Origin: an uncultured Bacteroides sp.
Lineage (GTDB): Bacteria > Bacteroidota > Bacteroidia > Bacteroidales > Bacteroidaceae
DNA: 58,604 nucleotides
Direction of reading: 5' to 3'
Assembly (NCBI GenBank): GCA_944320865.1
Contig: CALUJC010000020.1
Location: 1 to 58,604 of the forward strand
This document shows, piece after piece, positions 41,434 through 50,320 of this stretch. Each line of letters begins with the position of its first letter. The stretch's first letter is position 1. Made by a program: the position numbers and the translations under genes. Below the pieces are notes generated by a model. It saw nothing but the letters and a program-made list of their open reading frames with translations, was not told the origin of the DNA and searched no databases.

Positions 41434-44160
41434 ATGAATTTAAGAATGAAGCACAGCATCTTTATGCTGGCAATGATGCTCTGCATCAATTGGCACTGTG
41501 GTGCCCAAGAGAAAATGGAAATAGACCTGTCCGGGACATGGGCTTTCCAAACCGACTTGATGGACTTCCGGCGCGGGTCATTGGATGTGCGCTTTTGTCA
41601 TCGCTTGCAAGATAGCATTGTATTGCCGGGTATAACGGACGATTACCAAATTGGTTATAAATCGCCTTATCGACATCGCGACCGCTTGACACGTAAATAT
41701 GAGTATATGGGGCCGGCTTGGTATCAGCGTGACATTGCTATTCCCAAGGAATGGAAAGGCAAACGTATTTTCATGTATTTTGAACGTACTCATTGGTTGA
41801 CGTCTGTGTATGTAGGGCCTAAAGAGGTCAGCAAAATAGACTATATTAGTGTGCCACATTGCCATGACTTGACCAAATACGTAACTCCTGGAAAAACAGA
41901 ACTTATCACCGTATGTCTAGACAACCGTTATCAATATGACACCCATAAATGGGATCATGCCCATAGTGAGTTTACACAAATCAATTGGAACGGAGTATTG
42001 GGAGAAATGAAATTGTTTGCCATTGACCCTGTATATATAGAGGATATGCAAGTATATCCCAACGCAGAAAATCGTTCCGTAAAAGTAAAATTGGCTGTAC
42101 GAAACTATACAAAGAAGAATGTAACGGGGCAAGCAGTTTTCAACATTACAGGAAATAAGTTTCAATTAACCGCAGAATGCCCGGTCAGTGGAAAAGACTC
42201 TCTCCTGTGGGTGGAGAAAGATATTCCGATGGGTGACAAAGCATTGCTTTGGGATGAGTTCAATCCTAATCTATACACATTGGATTGCGAATTGGCTACT
42301 CAAGATAATAAAAAAGAATATTTGCATAGTAGCCAGGCGACTTTTGGCTTGCGCGATGTCAAAGCCGGGGAAAATCATATTTTGATTAACGGTCACCCCG
42401 TTCATTTGCGTGGTACGGTGGAAAATGCCGTATTTCCCCAAACCGGGTATGCACCGGTTGACGATGCTTCGTGGGAGCGCGTACTGACTATCCTGAAACA
42501 ATATGGTATGAACCACATGCGCTTTCATTCATGGTGTCCGCCTGCTGCAGCTTTTAGGATGGCTGATAAATTAGGCGTCTATTTGGAAGTGGAAATGCCT
42601 ATGTGGGGGAAAGATGCCGAGGTCGATGAAGACCGTTACAACTTCTTCCGTCGGGAGCAGTTGGCTATCTTGAAGGAATATGGCAACCATCCTTCCTTTA
42701 TACTCTATTGCAATGGCAATGAGATAACCGGAAATTTCGACTTCATAGAAGAGCTGACACACAGGGGCCGTGAAATGGATCCAAGACGGCTGTTTAGCGG
42801 CTCAACCGCCCGTACACGTGTGAAATCCGACCAATTCTACATCACACAGCAGACTGAAAAAGGGCGTGTTGCCATCTATGAAGGATGCCCTTACACCGAT
42901 TGGGATAAAAACAGTTCGTTGGGCGTAGGGCTTCCTATCATTTCACACGAAGCCGGACAGCGTTGTATATATCCTAATTTTAAGGAAATACCCAATTTTG
43001 ACGGTCCGGTTGAAGCCCGCAATTTTGAATTGTTCCGGGAGTCATTGGACGCGAATGGCATGCTCGATTTGGCTGATGATTTTTACGAGGTATCTGGCGC
43101 ACAAACCGTCTTGGAATACAAGGATGTTATGGAAGCCCAGTTGCGTACGAGCTTAATGGCTGGTTTCCAATTGCTTTCATTAAATGATTTCACAGGGCAA
43201 GGTTATGCTCCGGTGGGTGTGCTCGATCCGTTTTGGAATTCCAAAGGGCTTATTACTCCTGAAAAATTCAGGGAATTTTGCGCTCCAACTGTCGCATTAT
43301 TGCGTTTTGGTAAAAGGGCTTATTACAATGGAGAAACATTTACGGGAAAAGCCAAGCTGTACAATTATAGCGCTGACAAATTGAAACGGGCAAAAATCAG
43401 ATGGTGGCTGACAGATGAATCAGGCAAGATACTGAAAAGTGGCCGTCTGAAAAGTCAAGACATTCCGAATTATGCCGTTTCTCCGCTTGGGTCATTCCAG
43501 TTCACTTTACCCACATCGGATAAGCCAAGAAAGTTGGAGGTGCATTTAGCCGTAGACGACGTGAAAAATAGCTGGACGCTTTGGGTATATCCTCGCCATC
43601 CGCAGCTGATGCAGTCAACGGATGAAGTGCTGTATACCACTACTTTTGACGAACAGGCAAGACGTCAACTGGAGGCTGGAAAAACAGTTGTGTTCTGCCC
43701 GAACCCGAAAGAGGTGAAAGGACGCAATTCTGTCTTTCACAATCATTTTTGGAATCCTATCATGTTCAAGTGGGCGCCTATGACTTTGGGTTGCCTGATA
43801 CATACGGAATCGGATGCTTTCAAGCACTTCATTACCGACCGTCACCTCGACTGGCAATGGTGGGATGTGGTGACTAATGCCAAAGTGATTAGTTTTGCCC
43901 ATGCTCCTCGCCAGTTGCGCCCCTTTATTCAAACCATAGACAGCTATGAAACTAATGAGAAGTTGGGCATTGCCTTCGAAGCACGTATGGGGAAAGGGAA
44001 ATTGCTGGTGATGGCTATAGACACAAAGAAAGACATGGACAACAGACCGGCAACGTGCCAATTGCTGTATAGCATAGACCGTTATGTGAAAAGCCGGAAT
44101 TTTAATCCGCAAATAGAGATAGATGAAAACTTCATTCACTCTTTTTATACAGGAAAATAG
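41434..44160 (+). CDS. GH2-family glycoside hydrolase with extended C-terminus
   Basis: A 908-residue secreted protein. The sugar-binding domain (AWYQRDIAIPKEWKGKRIFM), an immunoglobulin-like domain and a TIM barrel follow the GH2 order. The barrel shows HLRGTVENAVFP, MNHMRFHSWCPP, the acid/base Glu in LYCNGNEITG near residue 430 and a probable nucleophile in PIISHEAGQ near residue 506. About 250 extra C-terminal residues form a further beta domain (FTGKAKLYNYSADKLKRAKI) that may bind carbohydrate. This long form is common in plant-polysaccharide loci. Met1 or Met5 could be the start. Confidence 0.82.
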   Translation: MNLRMKHSIFMLAMMLCINWHCGAQEKMEIDLSGTWAFQTDLMDFRRGSLDVRFCHRLQDSIVLPGITDDYQIGYKSPYRHRDRLTRKYEYMGPAWYQRDIAIPKEWKGKRIFMYFERTHWLTSVYVGPKEVSKIDYISVPHCHDLTKYVTPGKTELITVCLDNRYQYDTHKWDHAHSEFTQINWNGVLGEMKLFAIDPVYIEDMQVYPNAENRSVKVKLAVRNYTKKNVTGQAVFNITGNKFQLTAECPVSGKDSLLWVEKDIPMGDKALLWDEFNPNLYTLDCELATQDNKKEYLHSSQATFGLRDVKAGENHILINGHPVHLRGTVENAVFPQTGYAPVDDASWERVLTILKQYGMNHMRFHSWCPPAAAFRMADKLGVYLEVEMPMWGKDAEVDEDRYNFFRREQLAILKEYGNHPSFILYCNGNEITGNFDFIEELTHRGREMDPRRLFSGSTARTRVKSDQFYITQQTEKGRVAIYEGCPYTDWDKNSSLGVGLPIISHEAGQRCIYPNFKEIPNFDGPVEARNFELFRESLDANGMLDLADDFYEVSGAQTVLEYKDVMEAQLRTSLMAGFQLLSLNDFTGQGYAPVGVLDPFWNSKGLITPEKFREFCAPTVALLRFGKRAYYNGETFTGKAKLYNYSADKLKRAKIRWWLTDESGKILKSGRLKSQDIPNYAVSPLGSFQFTLPTSDKPRKLEVHLAVDDVKNSWTLWVYPRHPQLMQSTDEVLYTTTFDEQARRQLEAGKTVVFCPNPKEVKGRNSVFHNHFWNPIMFKWAPMTLGCLIHTESDAFKHFITDRHLDWQWWDVVTNAKVISFAHAPRQLRPFIQTIDSYETNEKLGIAFEARMGKGKLLVMAIDTKKDMDNRPATCQLLYSIDRYVKSRNFNPQIEIDENFIHSFYTGK

Positions 44161-44931
44161 ATGAAAACGATTCTGATAAACATTTGGTTGCTTTTATCGT
44201 GTGCAACATTAGGTTATAGCCAGCAAGTTTCACTTGAAAAGTATGCTCCTTGTCTGTTTGGGGATACAATGGAAAGTAGTGCTTTGTTATCTATGAACGA
44301 TATGGGCATGGAGTTTGGCTATATGCTGTATGAGGCGGATGTCGTTACAGAAACGCCGGATCCGGTGTTAGAAGTCGAAAATATCCGGGATTATGCTGCA
44401 GTATATTGGGATGGCCGTTTTGCCGGAGAATTGGACGATTCGCATAAATCACTTCCGCTTAAAGCTGTAGAAGGGGCGCATAAACTTCAGATTTATGTGG
44501 AAAACAAAGGACGTATTACCTATGGCCCGGAAATACTGGATAATTCCAAAGGTCTTTTCGGCCGGGCAATGCTTGACGGAATTGATATTGAAGCATGGCG
44601 GATTACTCCGATAAACTTATGGGACGGTGCATCGGGTGCCTTGAAATTTCGTGATGTTTCCGATTGTTCTCAGTTGCCAGGTTATTGGATGGGGAATTTT
44701 GACAAGGCAGCTCTTGATGGTGCTAATTATGTGGATATGACCGGATGGGGCATGGGTGAGGTGTGGATAAATGGCCAATATGCAGGTTCTTATTGGGAGA
44801 AAAGCGGCTTACGGACTGTAGAAATACCTCAACATGTATTAAAAGATGGTAAAATGAATCAAATTGTAATCTTTGAGTTGAAAAATCCACACATATCAAT
44901 TAATTTTGCCAAAGAACAATTATTCAGATAA
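44161..44931 (+). CDS. Free-standing GH35-type jelly-roll domains, no catalytic barrel
   Basis: A 256-residue secreted protein that starts the base after the upstream stop codon. It matches only the C-terminal accessory part of GH35 beta-galactosidases: MEFGYMLYEADV, YAAVYWDGRFAGELD, KLQIYVENKGRITYGPEI with NSKGLFGRAMLDGI, then YVDMTGWGMGEVWINGQYAG and SYWEKSG. The TIM barrel with its two catalytic glutamates is absent, and the complete signal peptide at the N-terminus shows this is not a broken gene. It probably binds galactosides or assists a neighbouring enzyme. Confidence 0.78.
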   Translation: MKTILINIWLLLSCATLGYSQQVSLEKYAPCLFGDTMESSALLSMNDMGMEFGYMLYEADVVTETPDPVLEVENIRDYAAVYWDGRFAGELDDSHKSLPLKAVEGAHKLQIYVENKGRITYGPEILDNSKGLFGRAMLDGIDIEAWRITPINLWDGASGALKFRDVSDCSQLPGYWMGNFDKAALDGANYVDMTGWGMGEVWINGQYAGSYWEKSGLRTVEIPQHVLKDGKMNQIVIFELKNPHISINFAKEQLFR

Positions 44932-44964
44932 ACTAGATAAAATCTAAAAAACTGTAACAAACTT

Positions 44965-47178
44965 ATGGATAAAAGGAAAATTATAGGTAGCCTTTTCATG
45001 GGCTTTGCTTTCTTCTCGGTTGCGGTAAATGCTCAACAACCCCTTTACAAAAATGCCACTCTGCCTGTAGAAGAACGGGTAAACGACTTGTTGGGGCGTA
45101 TGACGTTGGAAGAAAAAATTCTCCAATTAAACCAATATACATTGGGCCGCAACAATAACGAAAATAACTTGGGAGAAGCAATCAAGCAGATTCCCGCAGG
45201 TATCGGGTCGCTCATATATTTCGATGAGACGCCCGAATTGCGCAATGCCATGCAGAAACGGGCGATGGAAGAGACCCGGTTGGGTATTCCGCTTATTTTC
45301 GGTTACGATGTAATTCATGGTTTCCGCACTGTTTACCCCATTTCTTTGGCGCAAGCCTGCTCTTGGAGTACATCGTTGGTAGAAGACGCTTGCGCCACGG
45401 CAGCCATGGAAGCACGAAAGTCGGGAGTCGATTGGACTTTCTCTCCGATGATTGATGTGGCCCGGGATGGACGTTGGGGACGCATCTCTGAAGGTTATGG
45501 TGAAGACCCTTATACGAATGCAGCTTTCTGCGTGGCCTCTGTCAACGGATATCAAGGCGATGATTTGAAAAGCTCCGACCGCGTGGCTGCTTGCCTGAAA
45601 CATTACGTGGGTTATGGCGCTTCGGAGGCAGGAATGGACTACGTATATACCGAGATTTCCAACCAGACCTTATGGGATACTTATCTGCCTCCTTACGAAG
45701 CAGGCATCAAGGCCGGCGCGCAGACGGTGATGAGTTCGTTCAACGACATTAGCGGAACACCCGGCAGCGGCAATCATTATACCATGACCGAAATCCTTAA
45801 AAATCGATGGAAGCATGATGGCTTTGTCGTTTCGGACTGGAGCGCCGTACCTCAATTGATAGCCCAAGGAGCAGCGGCTGATAGCAAAGATGCAGCCCGC
45901 GTGGCTTTCAATGCCGGTTTGGAAATGGATATGATGGGACGTTGCTACGACAAGCACCTGGAAACACTGGTGAAAGAAGGTACAGTGTCGATGGAACGCA
46001 TTGACGATGCGGTGCGGCGCATCCTTCGGGTCAAGTTCCGGTTAGGGTTATTCGAAAATCCCTATACGCCTGTTGCTAAACCAGAAGAACGTTTCCTCCT
46101 GCCGCAAAGCAAGGCTGTGGCTGAACGTCTGGCCGAGGAATGTATTGTTCTTCTGAAAAACGAAGGCGGAATTCTTCCGTTGCAGCCCGAAGGTGCTTCT
46201 ACTACAACGATAGCCGTGATGGGACCATTGCTTGATGCCGAGAAAGAATTGTTAGGAAACTGGAATGGTCATGGTCGGGCAGAAGACGTCTATCCTATCA
46301 AGAAGGCTTTGCAGGAGGAGTTTGCAGGCCGGGCAAACCTGTTATTCCATGCTGGATGTCCTTTCGATGGAGATGATGAATCTCAATTTGCAAGTGCGCT
46401 CGAGGTGGCCCGTCAGGCAGATGTGCTCTTGCTTTTTATGGGTGAGCGGCATAATTGGAGCGGAGAAAATTGTGTCCGCTCCACCATAGAATTGCCTGAC
46501 GTTCAGAGTGCCTTTATTGCAGAAATGAAGAAGGCCGGCAAGCCCATAGTCTTGATATTGGCCAATGGTCGTCCCTTGGCGTTGAGCAATGTGGAGCCGT
46601 TATGCGATGCCATTGTGGAGATGTGGCAACCGGGTGTGCCGGGTGGAAAGCCGGTCGCTGGAGTTTTGTCCGGTCGCGTCAATCCTTCCGGTAAACTGAG
46701 TGTGACATTCCCGCGTGCTACCGGGCAAATTCCCATCTATTATAATCGCAGGAAGAGCGCCCGTCCGGAAAGCGGAAAATACCAGGACATTCCTTCTACG
46801 CCTCTTTATGAATTTGGCTACGGATTGAGTTATACCCATTTCGCTTATGGCGATTTGTCCTTGTCCAAGTCATCGGTTTCCGCTGGTGAAAAACTGGTTG
46901 CCCAAATCTCTGTAACCAATGTCGGGAAATGCGATGGTGCGGAAACTGTGCATTGGTTCATCTCCGATCCGGCGTGTCGTATCACTCGTCCCAATAAAGA
47001 ACTGAAGCATTTTGAGAAACAGCCTATCAAGGCCGGTGAGACCAAAATATTCCGTTTTGAAATCGACCCCATGCGCGACCTCAGTTTTGTGGATGCTGAC
47101 GGGCAACACTTCCTGGAGCCGGGCGAATACTACGTCATGGTTGGCGGACAAAAAGTAAAGCTGGAAATCCATGAATAA
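44965..47178 (+). CDS. GH3 beta-glucosidase/xylosidase
   Basis: A 737-residue secreted GH3 enzyme of the BglX type. The N-terminal TIM-barrel domain has DWTFSPMIDVARDGRWGRIS, KHYVGYGASEAG and the nucleophile Asp291 in FVVSDWSAVPQL. The second alpha/beta domain includes LLFMGERHNWSGENCVRSTI, which carries the likely acid/base Glu. A fibronectin-III-like C-terminus (FGYGLSYTHFAYG onward) completes the fold. It would release terminal beta-linked glucose or a related sugar from the oligosaccharide. It overlaps the next gene by 8 bp. Confidence 0.92.
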   Translation: MDKRKIIGSLFMGFAFFSVAVNAQQPLYKNATLPVEERVNDLLGRMTLEEKILQLNQYTLGRNNNENNLGEAIKQIPAGIGSLIYFDETPELRNAMQKRAMEETRLGIPLIFGYDVIHGFRTVYPISLAQACSWSTSLVEDACATAAMEARKSGVDWTFSPMIDVARDGRWGRISEGYGEDPYTNAAFCVASVNGYQGDDLKSSDRVAACLKHYVGYGASEAGMDYVYTEISNQTLWDTYLPPYEAGIKAGAQTVMSSFNDISGTPGSGNHYTMTEILKNRWKHDGFVVSDWSAVPQLIAQGAAADSKDAARVAFNAGLEMDMMGRCYDKHLETLVKEGTVSMERIDDAVRRILRVKFRLGLFENPYTPVAKPEERFLLPQSKAVAERLAEECIVLLKNEGGILPLQPEGASTTTIAVMGPLLDAEKELLGNWNGHGRAEDVYPIKKALQEEFAGRANLLFHAGCPFDGDDESQFASALEVARQADVLLLFMGERHNWSGENCVRSTIELPDVQSAFIAEMKKAGKPIVLILANGRPLALSNVEPLCDAIVEMWQPGVPGGKPVAGVLSGRVNPSGKLSVTFPRATGQIPIYYNRRKSARPESGKYQDIPSTPLYEFGYGLSYTHFAYGDLSLSKSSVSAGEKLVAQISVTNVGKCDGAETVHWFISDPACRITRPNKELKHFEKQPIKAGETKIFRFEIDPMRDLSFVDADGQHFLEPGEYYVMVGGQKVKLEIHE

Positions 47179-49243
47179 GAAGTTGCAATGCCTGGCAGTC
47201 GTTTGTCTTGCCTGGCTGATTAACTTTTCGGTAGCGGTGCCAATGGCCGCTACCGGAAAAGATACTTTGCGGGTACTGGCCATAGGCAACAGCTTTTCGC
47301 AAGACGCGGTAGAGCAGAATCTGCATGAGTTAGGGAAATCAGTGGGTTATACCATTATTATAGGTAATATGTACATCGGTGGGTGCCCTCTGGATCGCCA
47401 TGTGCGCAACGCGCGCAACGATGCTCCGGCTTATGTGTACTGTAAAATCAACGCTGAGGGCGAGAAGACCAAGACCGATTCCGTATCTTTGGCCCGCGCC
47501 TTGGCCGATGAACCTTGGGATTACGTCAGCATGCAGCAGGCCAGTCCCTTGTCCGGTATTTATGAAAGTTATGCGGCATCCTTGCCCGAACTAAAGGATT
47601 ATGTTGTGCAAAGGATTCCTAAAGATGCTGTCCTGATGTTGCACCAGACGTGGGCTTATGCCGCCCACAGCACACACTCTGGATTCAAGAATTACGATTC
47701 CGACCAGTTACGGATGTATTCCTGCATTGTGGATGCCGTGAAACGTGCAAGCGAGTTGACGGGTATCCGTAAAATTATCCCGACGGGAACTGCTATTCAA
47801 AATGCACGTACGTCTTATATCGGAGACCATATGGACAGGGATGGCTATCACTTAGATTTAAAGATAGGGAGGTATACTGCGGCCTGTACTTGGCTGGAGG
47901 CATTGACCGGACAAAATGTGATAGGGACGCCTTATGCTCCCAAAGGAATGAATTACGATGATAGGGAAGTGGCCCAGACGGCTGCCCATGCGGCTATACT
48001 TCGACCGGATGGTGTAACCGACTTGGTAGATTTGAAGCAACCAGCCCAACGTGCCAATTATGACGAGGCACGCGTACCTGTTTACACCTTGCCGGATGCA
48101 TTGACGTTGCAAAACGGGGAAAAAGTGTCTACGGCAGAGTTATGGATGCAGAAACGTCGTCCCGAATTATTGAGTCTGTTTACGGATGAAATGTTTGGAA
48201 AAGCTCCCGAACATCCCCGAACTATGCATTTCAAGCTTCTGTCAGAAGACAAATCTGCTTTGGGCGGTTTGGCCACCCGGAAGGAAATCAATGTATATCT
48301 GACGAAAGACGAGCAGAAGTATTTCACCATTCTTATGTATATTCCCAACCGGCGAACAGGGGCGGTTCCCTTGTTCTTCGGACTGAACTTCAAGGGCAAC
48401 CATACGATCAGTACAGATCCGGGTATTTCGTACCCCACTCCCGAAAAGCAGCAGGAATTCCGCTGGCACAGTCTGCCGCCTCGTGGTGTGGCCGCCGCCC
48501 GCTGGCCTGTAGAGATGTTGATGGAGCACGGCTATGCTCTGGCTACGATATATCGTGGGGACATAGACCCGGATTTCGATGATGGCTTTCGCAATGGCGT
48601 GCACCCCTTGTCTTACAAGAATGGGCAACGCCGTCCCGCTGATGACGAATGGGGTACGATTGCGGCGTGGGCTTGGGCTATGAGTTGTGCGATGGATTAT
48701 TTCCAGACGGACACTGATGTCGATGCTTCTAAGGTAGCTGTCTTTGGGCACTCCAGGCATGGTAAAGCCGCGTTGTGGGCAGGTGCTGTTGACCAACGTT
48801 TTGCTATGGTCATTTCCAATTGTTCCGGTTGTGGCGGAGCAGCTTTGTCACGCCGTGCCTTTGGCGAAACGGTTCGCGCCGTCAATCGCCAGTTTACCCA
48901 TTGGTTTTGCCGCAATTTTTGGAAGTACAATGACAAGGAAGACCTCCTTCCTTTCGACCAGCATGAACTGATTGCCCTGATGGCACCCCGTCCGGTTTAC
49001 ATCGCAAGTGCCACCGAAGACCGTTGGGCCGACCCAAAGGGCGAATTCCTTTCAGGTGTATATGCCACGCCTGTCTACCATTTGTTTGGTAAGCAGGGAT
49101 TGGAAATCAATCAAATGCCTCCTGCCGATACGCCTTGGCAGGACGGATGCATTGCCTACCACATCCGTACCGGGGTGCATAACATCACGGTTTATGATTG
49201 GGAACAATACATCAAGTTTGCCGATAAGCATTTCAAAGAATAA
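47171..49243 (+). CDS. Two-domain esterase: SGNH (DUF4886-type) fused to CE15-like alpha/beta hydrolase
   Basis: A 690-residue secreted protein. Residues about 33-285 form an SGNH-type hydrolase (VLAIGNSFSQD with Ser41; DRDGYHLDLKIGRY supplies the Asp/His pair). Residues about 310-690 form an alpha/beta hydrolase with GHSRHGKAALWAGA (Ser528), PRPVYIASATEDRWADPKGE and a late histidine in RTGVHNI, close to the CE15 glucuronoyl esterase family. Together they could remove two different ester groups, for example acetyl and glucuronoyl esters. It is the last gene of the enzyme operon, 8 bp overlapping the GH3 gene. Confidence 0.82.
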   Translation: MNKKLQCLAVVCLAWLINFSVAVPMAATGKDTLRVLAIGNSFSQDAVEQNLHELGKSVGYTIIIGNMYIGGCPLDRHVRNARNDAPAYVYCKINAEGEKTKTDSVSLARALADEPWDYVSMQQASPLSGIYESYAASLPELKDYVVQRIPKDAVLMLHQTWAYAAHSTHSGFKNYDSDQLRMYSCIVDAVKRASELTGIRKIIPTGTAIQNARTSYIGDHMDRDGYHLDLKIGRYTAACTWLEALTGQNVIGTPYAPKGMNYDDREVAQTAAHAAILRPDGVTDLVDLKQPAQRANYDEARVPVYTLPDALTLQNGEKVSTAELWMQKRRPELLSLFTDEMFGKAPEHPRTMHFKLLSEDKSALGGLATRKEINVYLTKDEQKYFTILMYIPNRRTGAVPLFFGLNFKGNHTISTDPGISYPTPEKQQEFRWHSLPPRGVAAARWPVEMLMEHGYALATIYRGDIDPDFDDGFRNGVHPLSYKNGQRRPADDEWGTIAAWAWAMSCAMDYFQTDTDVDASKVAVFGHSRHGKAALWAGAVDQRFAMVISNCSGCGGAALSRRAFGETVRAVNRQFTHWFCRNFWKYNDKEDLLPFDQHELIALMAPRPVYIASATEDRWADPKGEFLSGVYATPVYHLFGKQGLEINQMPPADTPWQDGCIAYHIRTGVHNITVYDWEQYIKFADKHFKE

Positions 49244-49288
49244 ACCTTATAGTATAGTAAGTGGGTTTATGCTGTCAAATGGGAATTT

Positions 49289-49304
49289 AGCGCGCAAGCG
49301 CGCT
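49289..49304 (+). terminator. GC-rich hairpin after the enzyme operon
   Basis: AGCGCGC (49289-49295) pairs with GCGCGCT (49298-49304), with only two bases left for the loop, followed by TTAA. It lies 45 bp after the operon's last stop codon. The T-run is short, so termination is plausible but not certain. Confidence 0.45.
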
Positions 49305-49307
49305 TTA

Positions 49308-49558
49308 ATGAAGAATTAAGAATGATGAATTAGCGATGTAACAGAATTCTCCTCCTCCCGGGAGGAGGAGTACCCGAAGGGGGAGGTGGTAGGTTGAAAT
49401 ATAAACCTCTGAATAAGAGTGAGATTATCGCTGCCACCCCGTCACTTCGTGCCACCCCTCCTCCCCGGAGGAGGGGAATCAGTTACCGCTGTCTGCTGTA
49501 TCCCAAAAGAATTCTTCATTCTTAGTTCTTCATTCTTCATTTCGGGGCTTTGCCCCGA
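49308..49558. repeat. Nested inverted repeats in the convergent gap
   Basis: The outer arms are AATGAAGAATTAAGAATGAT at the left and its complement-like ATTCTTCATTCTTAGTTCTT run at about 49503-49540. Inside are a second pair, TCCTCCTCCCGGGAGGAGGA (left) and the CCTCCTCCCCGGAGGAGGGG type (right). A compact hairpin TCGGGGC-TTT-GCCCCGA (49542-49558) closes it. The outer arms are related to the element at 12523-12630. No gene is seen between 49244 and 49580. Confidence 0.65.
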
Positions 49559-49580
49559 TAAATTCTCATTTCTTTGCCAG

Positions 49581-50189
49581 TCATTGCATCGGGATAGACC
49601 AGTCGAACGGCTCAATCGTGGTGGCCAGCAAGAAGAACAGGGGCAGGTAGTCTTTCAGTTCAACTCGTAGGATTTTGAGGGCCTGCTGAATGCGGTAATC
49701 AATGGTCTTGGGGGAAACGTTCAGCTGTTGGGCGATGTCTTTGTAACTGTATCCTTCGAAGCGGTGCATACGGAAGGCTTCCTGATAGGAGAGAGGAAGC
49801 TTGGACACAGCTTCTTCAATGACGTTGTACAGCTCGTCCAGTTGCTGGCCGTCAATGTCGCTCCATATTTCCTGCATCTCTTGGTAGAATTTCGTGTCGG
49901 CTTCCAGGCGGACTTCTTGCTTGCGCATGCACATGATTGCCCGGTTGTACACGGTCTTGTACAGATAGTTGCTGAAAGACGATTCGATGAAGCCCAGCAT
50001 GTTGGCATTCTCCCATATCCAGAGCATGATGTCTTCCACAATCTCTTCAGCATCCTCCAGTTCTACAAACCTGCTACCATAGGCACAAAGGGTGGGGTAG
50101 TATTTTTGAAACAAGTGGTCGAAAGCCGCCTTGTCGCCATTCCCGATGGCTTGTAGCAATTGCCTATCTTCAAGCAAACTTTCCTGCAT
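49581..50189 (-). CDS. ECF RNA polymerase sigma factor
   Basis: A 202-residue ECF (sigma-70 family) factor of the Bacteroidetes FecI-like group. Region 2 lies at about residues 20-90 (FDHLFQKYYPTLCAYGSRFV, AEEIVEDIMLWIWEN, NYLYKTVYNRAI). Region 4 lies at about 125-180 (LPLSYQEAFRMHRFEGYSYK, DIAQQLNVSPKTIDYRIQQA). A short hydrophobic tail (LPLFFLLATTIEPF) is unusual. It is divergent from the FecR gene rather than in one operon with it, and should direct transcription of the SusC/SusD genes when freed. Confidence 0.92.
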   Translation of the reverse strand: MQESLLEDRQLLQAIGNGDKAAFDHLFQKYYPTLCAYGSRFVELEDAEEIVEDIMLWIWENANMLGFIESSFSNYLYKTVYNRAIMCMRKQEVRLEADTKFYQEMQEIWSDIDGQQLDELYNVIEEAVSKLPLSYQEAFRMHRFEGYSYKDIAQQLNVSPKTIDYRIQQALKILRVELKDYLPLFFLLATTIEPFDWSIPMQ

Positions 50190-50217
50190 GTTTTAAATCT
50201 GTATTAGTTCGGTCGGG

Positions 50218-50249
50218 CAAAGGTATGTTTTTTATGATTAAAAAGCAAA
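50218..50249 (-). promoter_or_regulatory. Promoter of the ECF sigma gene
   Basis: On the minus strand TTTG (50249-50246) and TACCTTTG (50225-50218) are separated by 20 bp, matching the Bacteroides housekeeping promoter. It lies about 30 bp before the sigma start codon. Thus the sigma gene appears to be expressed by the primary sigma factor. Confidence 0.65.
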
Positions 50250-50320
50250 AAAATGATTTTTCGTTTAGGAATCTTTCCTTTCCCGTGCGTCATTACAATA
50301 GAAGACAGAAAAAATAGCTC

